Position numbers and translations under genes: made by a program. Source: an uncultured Victivallaceae bacterium (GTDB lineage: Bacteria; Verrucomicrobiota; Lentisphaeria; Victivallales; Victivallaceae). From it: a stretch of 39,429 nt of DNA. Below, piece by piece: positions 9,186-17,380 of this stretch (positions are counted from its first letter, which is position 1; each line of letters opens with the position of its first letter). The notes below the pieces were generated by a model. It was not told where the DNA came from. It saw only the letters and a list, made by a program, of their open reading frames with translations, and did not search any database. The DNA lies in NCBI GenBank assembly GCA_944392655.1, contig CALXXL010000019.1:1-39429 (forward strand). The letters are read 5' to 3'.

Positions 9186-9812
9186 ATGAAAAAATTTATC
9201 ATGCTGGCCGGAGTTGCCATTGTTGCCGCCGGTTGCGGCACAGCTCCGCATACCATTGACACAACCACAAGCGAGGGAAGAATAGCGACGCTGAAGATAT
9301 CGCCGCAGGATTTCAATGAAGCCGCCGACTTTGCTGTGCAGTCCATGCTCAACAGCCCGCAGTTCACCAATTACCTCAAACAATATCAGAAAGACAACGA
9401 TGACATGCCGCTGCTGATGTTGGGGAAAGTGGTCAACAACACCACAGCCACAATCAATATGCCTGTATTGACCGAGCGCATTGCGGAAAAACTTATGAAT
9501 GCCGGTGTAGTTCAGGTAACCACTGCGGTTGCGGGAGACGGCCAATTGAAAGATCAGTCCAGTGCCGACATCCGTGATCTGGAATTGGACGATAACTTCA
9601 ACATCGACACGGTACAGAAACGCGGCACATTAAAAGCGCCGAACCTCTCGCTTTCCGGAGCAATCATCCAACAGGAGATAACCGAAGGCCGCACAACCGA
9701 GGTCACCTACTTTTTCAGTCTGACGCTGACAGACAACCGTCAGGGTATTGCGGTATGGAAAGGCAACCGCGAAGTTGGCAGACAGGCGACTCAAAGCTGG
9801 TTCGGTTGGTAA
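9186..9812 (+). CDS. lpoB: LpoB-like penicillin-binding protein activator lipoprotein
   Basis: A 208-residue lipoprotein with a signal peptide ending in the lipobox VAAGC (Cys near residue 18). In E. coli LpoB spans the periplasm from the outer membrane and activates PBP1B for peptidoglycan synthesis. The mature domain has the LpoB-family succession of FNEAADFAVQSMLNSPQF, a central VVNNTTATINMPVLTERIAEKLMNAG and a late SLTLTDNRQGIAVWKGNREVGRQ strand, matching PF13036. The linker after Cys is short compared with enterobacterial LpoB. Clear ribosome site GAGGAGA 9 bases ahead. Last gene of the lipoprotein operon; it ends 3 bases from the convergent amidohydrolase with no terminator between them. 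Confidence 0.75.
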   Translation: MKKFIMLAGVAIVAAGCGTAPHTIDTTTSEGRIATLKISPQDFNEAADFAVQSMLNSPQFTNYLKQYQKDNDDMPLLMLGKVVNNTTATINMPVLTERIAEKLMNAGVVQVTTAVAGDGQLKDQSSADIRDLELDDNFNIDTVQKRGTLKAPNLSLSGAIIQQEITEGRTTEVTYFFSLTLTDNRQGIAVWKGNREVGRQATQSWFGW

Positions 9813-9815
9813 ACC

Positions 9816-10670
9816 TCACAGCAAACGGCTGATTTTCGGAAATACCCGCAAAGCGTTATTGAAAAATACATTTTCGTATTCGTCTTCCGGAATCAGCCGT
9901 TTTATTACAGAGAGATAATTTTCCAGATTTACCAGCGGCCAGTCAGAACCGTACATAATTTTCTTATAGTCGGAAAGATAAGTCATCCACATCTTTATAT
10001 ATTCCAGATAACTTGAATAGCGGCTGCAAAACCACTCCGGCTCAAACCTGCCTACGGCCAATCCTGATATATCGATAAAGACATTAGGATTTTTAACCGC
10101 CACCTCAGTAGCGTCCACAATCCACGGGTTGCCGTAATGTGCCATCACAAAACGGGTTCCGGGAAAATCTGATGCCACATCATCCACGGTAAGCGGGTGG
10201 GAATACTTTAACTTGCCGTGAGAATTGGCATTGTCCCCGGTATGAATCACCACCGGCACATCATAGGCCGCCGCCAATTCATAAAACGGATGATATAATG
10301 GGTCACTGACATAAAAGAAGTTATATCCCGGATAAAGTTTTATCCCGACACAATTCCCGCGTCTGAGACAATTCTCAAACTTTTCCAGAGTTGAGGTCAG
10401 ATTATCTCTGGTCAACTCCGCGCTGTTCACACCGGCGCACCAAGCGATAAATGGAGGCAGTTCTGCATCACGTCCGGACAAATTGGGAATCATCGGTTCC
10501 GAACAACCGGTATTGCCGCCGCCCGAGCCCATCGCCACAGCCATAACAATATTCAGCCGTTTAAGTTCAGCGGCCAGATGCTCCGCTGAATTTTCATGAC
10601 CGGCCTCTTCAGCGGTTGCAGAAAATCCCTCTCCGGCGGTAAAATGGATATGAGCGTCGATAATCTTCAT
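9816..10670 (-). CDS. Amidohydrolase (PF04909 metal-dependent hydrolase)
   Basis: A 284-residue TIM-barrel enzyme of the amidohydrolase-2 type. The metal-binding HxH is at the N-terminus (IIDAHIHF), a further His in PVVIHTGD, another in RFVMAHYGNPW and the catalytic Asp in IMYGSDWPLVN near the C-terminus, all in the expected order. Family members cleave or decarboxylate ring-bearing or lactone substrates; the actual substrate is unknown. The gene overlaps the small Cys-rich gene by 4 bases (ATGA) and ends the fumarase operon. Confidence 0.8.
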   Translation of the reverse strand: MKIIDAHIHFTAGEGFSATAEEAGHENSAEHLAAELKRLNIVMAVAMGSGGGNTGCSEPMIPNLSGRDAELPPFIAWCAGVNSAELTRDNLTSTLEKFENCLRRGNCVGIKLYPGYNFFYVSDPLYHPFYELAAAYDVPVVIHTGDNANSHGKLKYSHPLTVDDVASDFPGTRFVMAHYGNPWIVDATEVAVKNPNVFIDISGLAVGRFEPEWFCSRYSSYLEYIKMWMTYLSDYKKIMYGSDWPLVNLENYLSVIKRLIPEDEYENVFFNNALRVFPKISRLL

Positions 10671-10936
10671 TTCTCACTGCCGGGATAATCCGCCAACGGT
10701 TCATGCGGATATAAGTCAACATTCATTCCGGTCACACCGTGTTTGCGACACAGAGGAACCACATAAAGCTGTTCATTGCGACACACGGTCACTCCGGCAA
10801 ACGGCGGCTCCGGACAGCCGGATACCGCGCAATACGGAGTCCGGCAGTCGGCTTCGCTGTGCAACAGCCAGTAGTTAAGCCAACTGCCGTCAGGCGAAAC
10901 AGTTTCAAACCCGTGTGAAGTTACTGTAACATTCAT
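10667..10936 (-). CDS. Small Cys-rich protein of unknown function
   Basis: An 89-residue protein with no family I recognise. Cysteines at 31, 36, 41, 52 and 63 and His66 (C-x4-C-x4-C ... C-RKH) suggest a metal site, perhaps zinc. No membrane segment or signal peptide. It lies 3 bases after the fumarase beta gene and overlaps the amidohydrolase by 4, so it is clearly part of the operon and translated. A role as a substrate- or metal-related accessory to the amidohydrolase is only a guess. Confidence 0.6.
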   Translation of the reverse strand: MNVTVTSHGFETVSPDGSWLNYWLLHSEADCRTPYCAVSGCPEPPFAGVTVCRNEQLYVVPLCRKHGVTGMNVDLYPHEPLADYPGSEK

Positions 10937-10939
10937 AGT

Positions 10940-11476
10940 TCAACGCCGGTAAAGGTCATTACCCTCAGCATCAATTGCCACCACCAGCGGCATATCTTCC
11001 ACCTCCATCCGGTATATTGCCTCCGGGCCGAGATCATCAAAAGCCGCGACCTCGCAATGTTTGATGCACTGACTGATTAAAGCTCCGGCGCCGCCGGTAG
11101 CGGCAAAATAGACTGCACCGGCCTCTTTCATAGCTGCAATCACCTCATCATTGCGATCGCCCTTGCCGATCATTCCCAGAAGTCCGCATTCGCGCAGAAG
11201 CCGCGGCGAATATGCATCCATGCGGTAGCTGGTAGTCGGGCCTGCGCTGCCGACGGGACGTCCCGGAGGAGCGGGACACGGTCCGACAAAGTAAATTATC
11301 ATGCCCTTCAGTTCAACCGGCAAATTCTGCCCGGCGTCAAGCGCGGCGACCAAACGCTTGTGAGCGGCATCCCGTCCGGTTATGATCGTGCCGGAAAGCA
11401 ACACCCGGTCACCGGCCTTCAGATTCTTCAAATCTTCCCTGGACACCGGGGAGTGAAGTTTCAATACCTCTGCCAT
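10940..11476 (-). CDS. Class I fumarate hydratase, beta (C-terminal) subunit
   Basis: A 178-residue protein matching the C-terminal half of iron-sulfur fumarases/tartrate dehydratases. Seen are LKAGDRVLLSGTIITGRDAAHK, IIYFVGPCPAPPGRPVGSAGPTTSYRMD (the substrate-binding segment), GLLGMIGKGDRN and YFAATGGAGALISQCIKHCEVAAFDDLGPEAIYRMEV split over the second half. Together with the alpha subunit it interconverts fumarate and malate. Strong ribosome site AAGGAGG ahead of the ATG and 9 bases after the alpha gene. L(+)-tartrate dehydratase is the main alternative, since the two enzymes share this architecture. Confidence 0.85.
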   Translation of the reverse strand: MAEVLKLHSPVSREDLKNLKAGDRVLLSGTIITGRDAAHKRLVAALDAGQNLPVELKGMIIYFVGPCPAPPGRPVGSAGPTTSYRMDAYSPRLLRECGLLGMIGKGDRNDEVIAAMKEAGAVYFAATGGAGALISQCIKHCEVAAFDDLGPEAIYRMEVEDMPLVVAIDAEGNDLYRR

Positions 11477-11485
11477 GTTTCCTCC

Positions 11486-12373
11486 TTACAGTTCGAACCC
11501 GGCATGGCGGGCCGCATGACAGTTGAGATTTACCGCCACCGGCAGGGAGGCGATATGGCACGGAAAGTGTTCAATATGGACTGCGAAACTGGTAGTATCT
11601 CCGCCCAATCCCTGCGGACCGACGCCTGATGCATTTATTCTGGCTAAAATTTCGCGTTCCATCTCAGCATATTCCGGATCCGGGCTAGCCTCGCCCATGG
11701 GGCGGATCAGAGCTTTTTTGGCCAGGAAAGCGGCTTTTTCAAAAGTTCCGCCGATACCGACGCCGACAACGGTCGGCGGGCATGGATTTCCGCCAGCTTT
11801 TATAACGCTTTCGACCACAAAATCGATCACCCCCTGGCGTCCGGCTGCCGGAGTCAGCATTTTAAGACTGCTCATATTTTCCGAACCGCCGCCTTTTGGA
11901 GCCAGAATTACTGAGAGGCGGTCGCCGGGAACTTGAGTCAAGTGAATTATAGGCGGAGTATTAGTACGGGTATTAACCCGTTTAAACACCGGATCATCGA
12001 CGATAGACTTACGCAGGAAGCCCAGTTCATATCCGCGTTCTGTACCTGCGGTAATTGCTTCAGAAACCGTACCGCCGTCAATCACCACCATTGACCCCAT
12101 TTCCACGAAAAACACAGCGAAACCGGTATCCTGACAAAGCGGCAAGCCGGTCTCCTCGGCGATCTTTGCATTTTTAAGATACTGAGCGAGGAAATCCCTG
12201 CCCAATTCATCAGTTTCGTTATCCATGGCCTTTTTTATTCCGTCAAGCACATCTTTTGGCAGATGAGTGGCAGCCTCGAGACAGGCCTTGGTTACAGCGT
12301 CCGCCACCTGTTGAAACGGGATATGGCGCACCATATCCTGAAGTGAGCGGTTTTTAGCGATTTGAATTTTCAC
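11486..12373 (-). CDS. Class I fumarate hydratase, alpha (N-terminal) subunit
   Basis: A 295-residue protein corresponding to the N-terminal half of oxygen-sensitive [4Fe-4S] fumarase. The three cysteines expected to hold the cluster are Cys80 (GLPLCQDTG), Cys198 (GGNPCPPTVVGVGIGG) and Cys272 (HFPCHIASLPVAVN). GGGSENMSSLKML is the conserved substrate loop. The two-subunit form is typical of anaerobes, whereas E. coli FumA/FumB are fused. First gene of the minus-strand operon. Tartrate dehydratase alpha remains possible. Confidence 0.85.
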   Translation of the reverse strand: MKIQIAKNRSLQDMVRHIPFQQVADAVTKACLEAATHLPKDVLDGIKKAMDNETDELGRDFLAQYLKNAKIAEETGLPLCQDTGFAVFFVEMGSMVVIDGGTVSEAITAGTERGYELGFLRKSIVDDPVFKRVNTRTNTPPIIHLTQVPGDRLSVILAPKGGGSENMSSLKMLTPAAGRQGVIDFVVESVIKAGGNPCPPTVVGVGIGGTFEKAAFLAKKALIRPMGEASPDPEYAEMEREILARINASGVGPQGLGGDTTSFAVHIEHFPCHIASLPVAVNLNCHAARHAGFEL

Positions 12374-12475
12374 AGTACAACTCCGTATTTGAAAAACGAT
12401 TTCGTTGATAATATATATTTAAAGTTAAGATATGACAATATTTTACCTTGAAAAATCATCAAAGATATTTTTTTC

Positions 12476-12503
12476 TTGCTATTGGCAAAAAATGTATTAT
12501 ATT
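12476..12503 (+). promoter_or_regulatory. Candidate ssrA promoter
   Basis: TTGCTA (12476-12481), a 16-base spacer and TATATT (12498-12503) put a transcription start near 12510, about 20 bases ahead of the mature tmRNA 5' end, which is where a processed leader is expected. Confidence 0.45.
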
Positions 12504-12528
12504 AGGTGTTTGAACATGTATCGATATT

Positions 12529-12890
12529 GGGGGTGTTCCGGATTCGACGGGCATGGTTCGATATTGACGGCGTGCCGAGGATGATTGTTGGCCTCGTAAA
12601 TCATCAATCAAAAAAATTAAATGCGAACGAAGAGTTTGCTTTGGCTGCTTAATTAAAACAAGCGCCATGTCTGCCAGCCTATGGGCGTAAGCGAAGCGGG
12701 CATCATTTAGCGTCCTGGCCCTAAGCCTTGGCAATTGGGGCGCGGGGTAAGATTTTTCGATTGCTAGTCTGTCAAAGGTCTGTTGACCGGCCTTTTGATG
12801 GACGAAAAAAATTTTTTAGATCAACTACGCATGTAGAAGTCAATATTTTTCTATGTTCACACGCGGGTTCAACTCCCGCCACCTCCACCA
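12529..12890 (+). ncRNA. ssrA: Transfer-messenger RNA (tmRNA)
   Basis: A 362-base tmRNA that rescues stalled ribosomes. The 5' end GGGGGTG pairs with CACCTCC ahead of an encoded CCA at 12888-12890, giving the tRNA-like acceptor stem. TTCCGGATTCGACGGG just after the 5' end is the conserved D-loop region, and GCGGGTTCAACTCCCGC is the T arm. The tag reading frame begins with the resume codon GCG at 12623 and ends with TAA at 12650-12652, encoding ANEEFALAA, which ends in the proteolysis signal ALAA. One-piece form, no permutation. The 3' end is the junction with AT-rich island DNA. Confidence 0.95.
12861..12890 (+). other. Probable left attachment site (attL) in the ssrA 3' end
   Basis: Many tyrosine-recombinase elements insert in the T-arm/acceptor part of ssrA and restore it. 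Here a tyrosine integrase follows 113 bases downstream and base composition shifts from host-like to AT-rich right after the CCA. I found no second copy of this 3' segment elsewhere in the window, so the right attachment site either lies outside or has been lost. Confidence 0.55.
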
Positions 12891-12908
12891 TTTTCAAGCT
12901 CAAAATCC

Positions 12909-12957
12909 GGGGATTTTCCCCATTCCCTCCCCGTGAGGGTATAGTTTGGTCTTTTTT
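12909..12957 (+). terminator. Tandem hairpins after ssrA
   Basis: GGGGA-TTT-TCCCC (12909-12921) and CCCTC-CCCGT-GAGGG (12925-12939) are two short GC stems followed by a T-rich run at 12950-12957. They are placed to end the ssrA transcript, though neither stem directly abuts the T run. Confidence 0.4.
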
Positions 12958-13002
12958 GAATGCTATATTGTGTCATAATCTGTTAAAACAGGTTATAAAA
13001 TA

Positions 13003-14340
13003 GTGAAAACAGTAAACAGGTTAAAAAGACGGATGCAAAAACTTCACGGCAAATTAAGGCAGAAAACCGCAAAAGGCAACTTCTATTATCGGCTCACTAT
13101 CGCCAACGGAATAAGAAAAGAGTTTGCCTTGCACACCACTGATGAAGCTGAAGCAGTACAGAAAGCGGAAGAACTTGATGCTATATGATCCGCGCCGACT
13201 ATGGATGTGGCTGTAGCCCAGATGAACGCGATCAAAGGTTTTTCCCGCCAAGCCCAGATGTTACCTCTGTCGGAGGGTTGGGCAAAATATGAAGTCCATC
13301 CGGAACGGGCAACACCACACACTGTAAGCGAACAGCTCTCTTATAAGAGGACTTATGAAGATTTTGTCGCTTTTGTCACTACTCCAGGCAAACACCATAC
13401 AGTTATAAACACAATAGCGGAACTCAATAGCGATATAGCGGAAGAATTTGCAAACTTTATGAGAACCTTGCCCCAAGCGGTCGATACTCATAACCGCAAA
13501 ATCAAGCGTCTGAGGAAGATATTCGACTGTCTCAAGGATTACTACTCTGGGGCTAACCCGTTCAGCTCAAAAACTCTTCTGCGCAATGCAAGAGAAGAAC
13601 AAAATACAGTTGTACGGCGGCAGGCATTCAGTAAGGAGCAGGAACAGCAATTGCGCGAGGTTCTTGCCGATGAAAGATACACTGTCATGAATAAACCGGA
13701 AATCCGCGTTATTTACTATATTGGGATGTTCACTGGGCAACGCCTGAAAGACTGTGTTCTTCTGCAATGGCAAAACGTTGACATGAAGAATAGACGTCTA
13801 TGGATAAAACAATTCAAAACCGGCAAAGAAGTAACCATCCCGATGGCAGATGAGTTGTATGACGTATTGAAAGAAGCCTGTAGCTGGAAAATAAATCAAT
13901 ACGTCTGTCCAAAATCTGCTGCCCGCTACAATAAAGTGGATAAAAATGGAAAAAATGTCGGAGTAAACCTGATAAATATTGATGTTTTACGGGTAATCCG
14001 CTGGATCGGGCTCGAGCCATCGATAGAGGTACCAGGACGCAGTAAAAAGATGACGGTATACGGCTTTCATTCTCTCCGACATGCTTTTGCCAGTTTCTGT
14101 GCAGAATCCGGCATCCCCAAAGCGGTTTTATTATCCATACTCGGTACAGATTCTGAAATTGCCGACAAATATTACACCCACGTTGGAGATGCAGCACAAC
14201 GACAGGCAATTAACGCGATCAGTGGCACCATAAATCAGAAAAGCGACCGGGATAAAATCAACGAAGTTCTGACCTTGCTTAAAGGCAATTGCAAACCCAC
14301 CAATGAATTGATAGAACAAATAATACAAATCTTAGAGTAA
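13003..14340 (+). pseudogene. Tyrosine-recombinase integrase interrupted by an in-frame TGA
   Basis: One reading frame runs from GTG 13003 to TAA 14340 with a single TGA at 13186-13188. The first 61 codons (basic, KGNFYYRLTIANGIRKEF, AEAVQKAEELDAI) look like the usual N-terminal arm domain. The 379-residue part from ATG 13201 holds the core-binding and catalytic domains. Catalytic residues numbered from that ATG are Arg181 (TGQRLKD), Lys208, His289 and Arg292 (FHSLRHAF) and nucleophile Tyr324 (DKYYTH). The usual second His (LGH) is Thr315 (LGTD). The stop probably replaced a sense codon such as TGG. Neighbouring genes use TGA as a true stop, so recoding is unlikely. A shortened but active protein from 13201 remains possible. 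Its place next to ssrA marks it as the element's integrase. Confidence 0.8.
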
Positions 14341-14350
14341 GGGAGCCGAA

Positions 14351-14665
14351 ATGCAAAATCATATCTCTGACAACGATGATTTAATCATTAACGAAGAAGC
14401 TATCATCTTCCCGACAATGGAAAATCGGGATTTAGTACAACAATATTTGTCTATCTATCAAGGGCTGCAAACTTCTAATAGACTCAAGGAACCGCTTTAT
14501 CTTATTCTAATGTCATACTGGTTACACGGTCCATCTTTTGCTGATAGAACAATAGAGGCGAAGAAACTGTTACCATCTATTGAAAAAAATGAAAGCACAA
14601 GACTGTCTTTACGATGCCTTGAGGCTTGTCCGTTTCTGCTGGGATTGGCAGAATTCTTCTTATAA
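14351..14665 (+). CDS. Hypothetical protein (104 aa) on the integrated element
   Basis: An acidic, mostly helical 104-residue protein with no family I recognise. It begins 10 bases after the integrase stop with a good ribosome site (AGGGAG), so it is likely co-transcribed with the integrase. Its last 77 bases overlap the next frame, which is shifted by +1; an A7 run lies in the overlap, so the two could be one frameshifted gene or be joined by programmed slippage. No membrane segment or cofactor motif. Confidence 0.5.
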   Translation: MQNHISDNDDLIINEEAIIFPTMENRDLVQQYLSIYQGLQTSNRLKEPLYLILMSYWLHGPSFADRTIEAKKLLPSIEKNESTRLSLRCLEACPFLLGLAEFFL

Positions 14666-15104
14666 GCAACAAATAAATTATAAAAATAGACAAAAGACAA
14701 AAAATGCACGACTGAGTCGCCAAATCAGTATAGATATTCTTAGGGACCTAGAAGAATATTGCATTGCCGTGGAGGATTACTGGCATCCGATATCTTTCGA
14801 TGAAGAAGAGAAACGTTTAGTTCGTAATCAAAAATATCCTCGTCAAAAAGCAATTGAGATAGTTTTCAAAAAAAACGAGAAAAATATTGTTGCCATTCTA
14901 AAACAGCACGGTTATAAAGATACTTCTTTAAAAAAGTTCGCTTCTATCTTTAATCGCTACACAAAGCTATATACAAAAAATTTAAAAAGGACTCGTAATG
15001 GATATCCTGTGGAGCGAAGAGCTCCACGCTCGGCAGAGTCAAGAGAACGCTCTCGGCAAGGGGCAAAAAGACACCTGGAAAGAGTCAAAAAAACTAAAGC
15101 TTGA
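14589..15104 (+). CDS. Hypothetical basic protein (about 171 aa) on the integrated element
   Basis: Start is ATG 14589, or TTG 14580 just before it. There is no independent ribosome site, which suggests translational coupling to, or fusion with, the preceding 104 aa frame. The protein is helical and Lys/Arg-rich, ending in a strongly basic tail (RRAPRSAESRERSRQGAKRH) that could bind nucleic acid. No known domain recognised. A perfect hairpin follows 39 bases after the stop. Confidence 0.5.
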   Translation: MKAQDCLYDALRLVRFCWDWQNSSYKQQINYKNRQKTKNARLSRQISIDILRDLEEYCIAVEDYWHPISFDEEEKRLVRNQKYPRQKAIEIVFKKNEKNIVAILKQHGYKDTSLKKFASIFNRYTKLYTKNLKRTRNGYPVERRAPRSAESRERSRQGAKRHLERVKKTKA

Positions 15105-15142
15105 ATATTAGCTTCTAAATAATCTAATAATAAGCTATCCCC

Positions 15143-15189
15143 AATAATAATGTCAACTGGCGGTTTAACCACCAGTTGACATTATTATT
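15143..15189. terminator. 18-bp perfect inverted repeat, probable bidirectional terminator
   Basis: AATAATAATGTCAACTGG (15143-15160), an 11-base loop and its exact complement (15172-15189). The outer A/T part and inner GC part have the shape of a terminator working in both directions, closing the integrase transcript. A protein-binding site is an alternative. Confidence 0.6.
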
Positions 15190-15508
15190 TCTCGTAATTC
15201 GCCAGCTGTTTAAAATATACATTTTCCTTCTCGTTACCATTGATAGATTGATGACATTTTTATTACCAATCGCTTTTTGTATCATTTTTATAACTTATTA
15301 TCACTATGAGATATATCACAAAAAATTTTTAATTTTATTATTTTTTAAACTGATACATTGTTTACCTCTAAAGTTATAAAAATAAAAAGTGCTATGTACA
15401 TTGAACTTTATAAAATACTCATTATAAATCGCCGATAAATTGACTTCAATTTTTCCACCATGTATCTTAAAACTATTCAGAATAAAACGAAATAGGATAT
15501 ATGTCAAC
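15190..15508. other. AT-rich intergenic region without a supported gene
   Basis: About 320 bases of very AT-rich DNA. An open frame of 67 codons exists on the plus strand but begins inside the hairpin's right arm, is uniformly hydrophobic and has no ribosome site, so it is not called. The stretch may hold the promoter of the replication operon or an origin; no iterons were seen. Confidence 0.4.
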
Positions 15509-15898
15509 ATGGTAATGATAGCACTAATAAACAATCTTGCAACAACGCATTTATTGCGTCCCCAGGCGGTACGTTTAATATGTCGCCTTGCAGCTGTGCT
15601 GCTTGATTCTGGAGGAGTAACGACCGGGGAATACGATCTTATTTCAAAGACGCTTCAGCATCTTGCAGTAAAGGGGGAATTGCCCCCTGCAATTAAGCCT
15701 AAACTAATCACGCCGCAAGAGGCCGCAACAATGCTGGGAATAAGTTATTCCCAGTTTCGCGCCCTTGAAAAGGAAGGCGCATTCCCGTTCAAAAGGAAAC
15801 TCGTTGGAAATAAGACCGTCCGCTATAGAATAACGGATATCGTTGACTATATCAATGCTCCACCGGAGGAGTCCTCAAATGTATCAAGAATATCATGA
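15509..15898 (+). CDS. Helix-turn-helix (MerR/excisionase-like) DNA-binding protein
   Basis: I choose ATG 15509 (AGGA 11 bases ahead) rather than an earlier in-frame start at 15440, giving 129 residues. The C-terminal 60 residues form a helix-turn-helix of the excisionase/MerR type: LITPQEAATMLGISYSQFRAL, then a wing with KRKLVGNKTVRYR and a final helix DIVDYINAP. The N-terminal half is helical and unknown. Such proteins act as excisionases or regulators on integrative elements. It overlaps the start of the SF3 helicase gene by 20 bases, so the two are translated together. Confidence 0.7.
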   Translation: MVMIALINNLATTHLLRPQAVRLICRLAAVLLDSGGVTTGEYDLISKTLQHLAVKGELPPAIKPKLITPQEAATMLGISYSQFRALEKEGAFPFKRKLVGNKTVRYRITDIVDYINAPPEESSNVSRIS

Positions 15899-17261
15899 TA
15901 TTATCGAAAATTTTGGTGAACCATTTCAAAGCGAAGGTCAGTATAGAACCAGTATCAACCATTTATTTTTTGCAAAATTGTTTCTGCGAGATACTCATAT
16001 AAAATACTTCAATAACTTTGGCTGGATGCAATGCGATACGGCCAACCGTTGGCGCAAAATCACAAAGGAAGACGTTCTATTAGAACTTCGTGCACTGCTG
16101 TTAAGAGTAATGAAAGAAAATAAGTCACAATGTTTCTCACAAATAACAACGAGCCTGTTGTGCAAAATTACCGAAATGATTCGCCTGGAACAGGAGCATG
16201 CTTGCTTCCATAGCCTTGAACCGGATATAATTCCAGTCACAAATGGAATTCTTTTTTGGAATAAGACAACAAAGAGTATTGAATTTCGCAATTATACTAA
16301 AGAGGATTTCATTCTTGACACCTTAACTGTTTCTTATACTCCCAAGGCGAAATCACATTTATTTGAGGAAAAAATTTGTGAAATTATTCCGGATAGGGAT
16401 GACCGTAAAATAGTACAGGAGTATCTTGGAGCTTCACTCTTTCCGGTCAATCGGACTAGGAAGTTCTTACTTTTTCAAGGTGAAGGCGGCTGTGGGAAAA
16501 GCCTATTGGTTCTGCTTATTTCACGTATTTTGGGGGAGAACCGTGTATTTGATCTGAATTTCAAACAACTGGCTGATAACTTCGGATTTTCTGATTTAAC
16601 AAATCAGACTCTGCTGACGGCTTCAGAAGCCGCCAGCAGAGGATTATACTCCTCAGGTGGTGAATTTGTAAAGAAGGTGGTTGGAGGAGATTATTTCCAA
16701 ACATCGCAAAAATTCAAAAATGAGCGGATTAAGCATTTTGGCAACTTTTCTCTGATCATTGTAACTAACAATAAAATGCGAATTGCGTTCGAAGGTCAAG
16801 GGCGAGAATGGAAGGATCGTATGTTGCCAATTATATTTCGCCATCACATCCCGGAAGAACATCAGGATCGAACCCTTGCCGAGCGGCTACTTAATGAAGC
16901 TGGAGATGCGATTTTAAATTGGATTCTTGAAGGTTCACAACGTGTACGGGCAAATAATTGGAAAATTGAATTAACTGCGGATCAAAAAGCCCGACGCGAT
17001 CAATTGATCGAAACGATTCACTCAATGGATCTATTTGTACAAACCTACATCAAGCGATCGGCTGGCAATGAATTTTCATCGAAAGCCGCTTATGAACTAT
17101 ATATAAAAAAGCAAGAAGAAATGGGCTTTGAGTATCTTGAGGAACAGGCGTTTTACAAACGTCTGGCAAAATCGATGGGCACAGAATATAATGCTGTTGG
17201 CTGTAACTCCATTGGTGGTCGTCGCATCCGTGGATACCGGGGCTTTGAGTTGCTTGATTAA
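15879..17261 (+). CDS. D5/P4-type SF3 helicase (phage/plasmid replication protein)
   Basis: The start is set at ATG 15879, which has GGAGGAG 7 bases ahead; an earlier in-frame start at 15843 has none. This gives 460 residues. The helicase core has Walker A GEGGCGKS (201-208), a Walker B-like region around LTNQTLLTASEA and SF3 motif C with sensor Asn in FSLIIVTNN. GREWKDRMLPIIF and the LNWILEGSQRV helix are typical of the DUF5906/D5 family. The N-terminal 180 residues form a D5_N-like domain; there is no recognisable primase active site, so a partner must prime. It probably unwinds the element's origin as a ring helicase after excision. Confidence 0.85.
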   Translation: MYQEYHDIIENFGEPFQSEGQYRTSINHLFFAKLFLRDTHIKYFNNFGWMQCDTANRWRKITKEDVLLELRALLLRVMKENKSQCFSQITTSLLCKITEMIRLEQEHACFHSLEPDIIPVTNGILFWNKTTKSIEFRNYTKEDFILDTLTVSYTPKAKSHLFEEKICEIIPDRDDRKIVQEYLGASLFPVNRTRKFLLFQGEGGCGKSLLVLLISRILGENRVFDLNFKQLADNFGFSDLTNQTLLTASEAASRGLYSSGGEFVKKVVGGDYFQTSQKFKNERIKHFGNFSLIIVTNNKMRIAFEGQGREWKDRMLPIIFRHHIPEEHQDRTLAERLLNEAGDAILNWILEGSQRVRANNWKIELTADQKARRDQLIETIHSMDLFVQTYIKRSAGNEFSSKAAYELYIKKQEEMGFEYLEEQAFYKRLAKSMGTEYNAVGCNSIGGRRIRGYRGFELLD

Positions 17262-17380
17262 GATTATACTTTTGCAAAAACGTGTATTTGCCGTCGCTGC
17301 CGTCGTCATTTATAGATCGGGACCGACAAAAATTCCATCTCAGAAACTGAAATAATTTTAATAAAAGGGCAAAAAATATC

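Noticed and set aside
13186-13188. Reading of TGA as a sense codon (alternative genetic code or selenocysteine)
   Set aside because: Several neighbouring genes end with TGA in ATGA overlaps, and no selenocysteine-type hairpin is evident just downstream; a nonsense change is simpler.
15176-15379. 67-codon hydrophobic plus-strand frame
   Set aside because: Begins inside the right arm of the terminator hairpin, no ribosome site, composition explained by AT-rich DNA.
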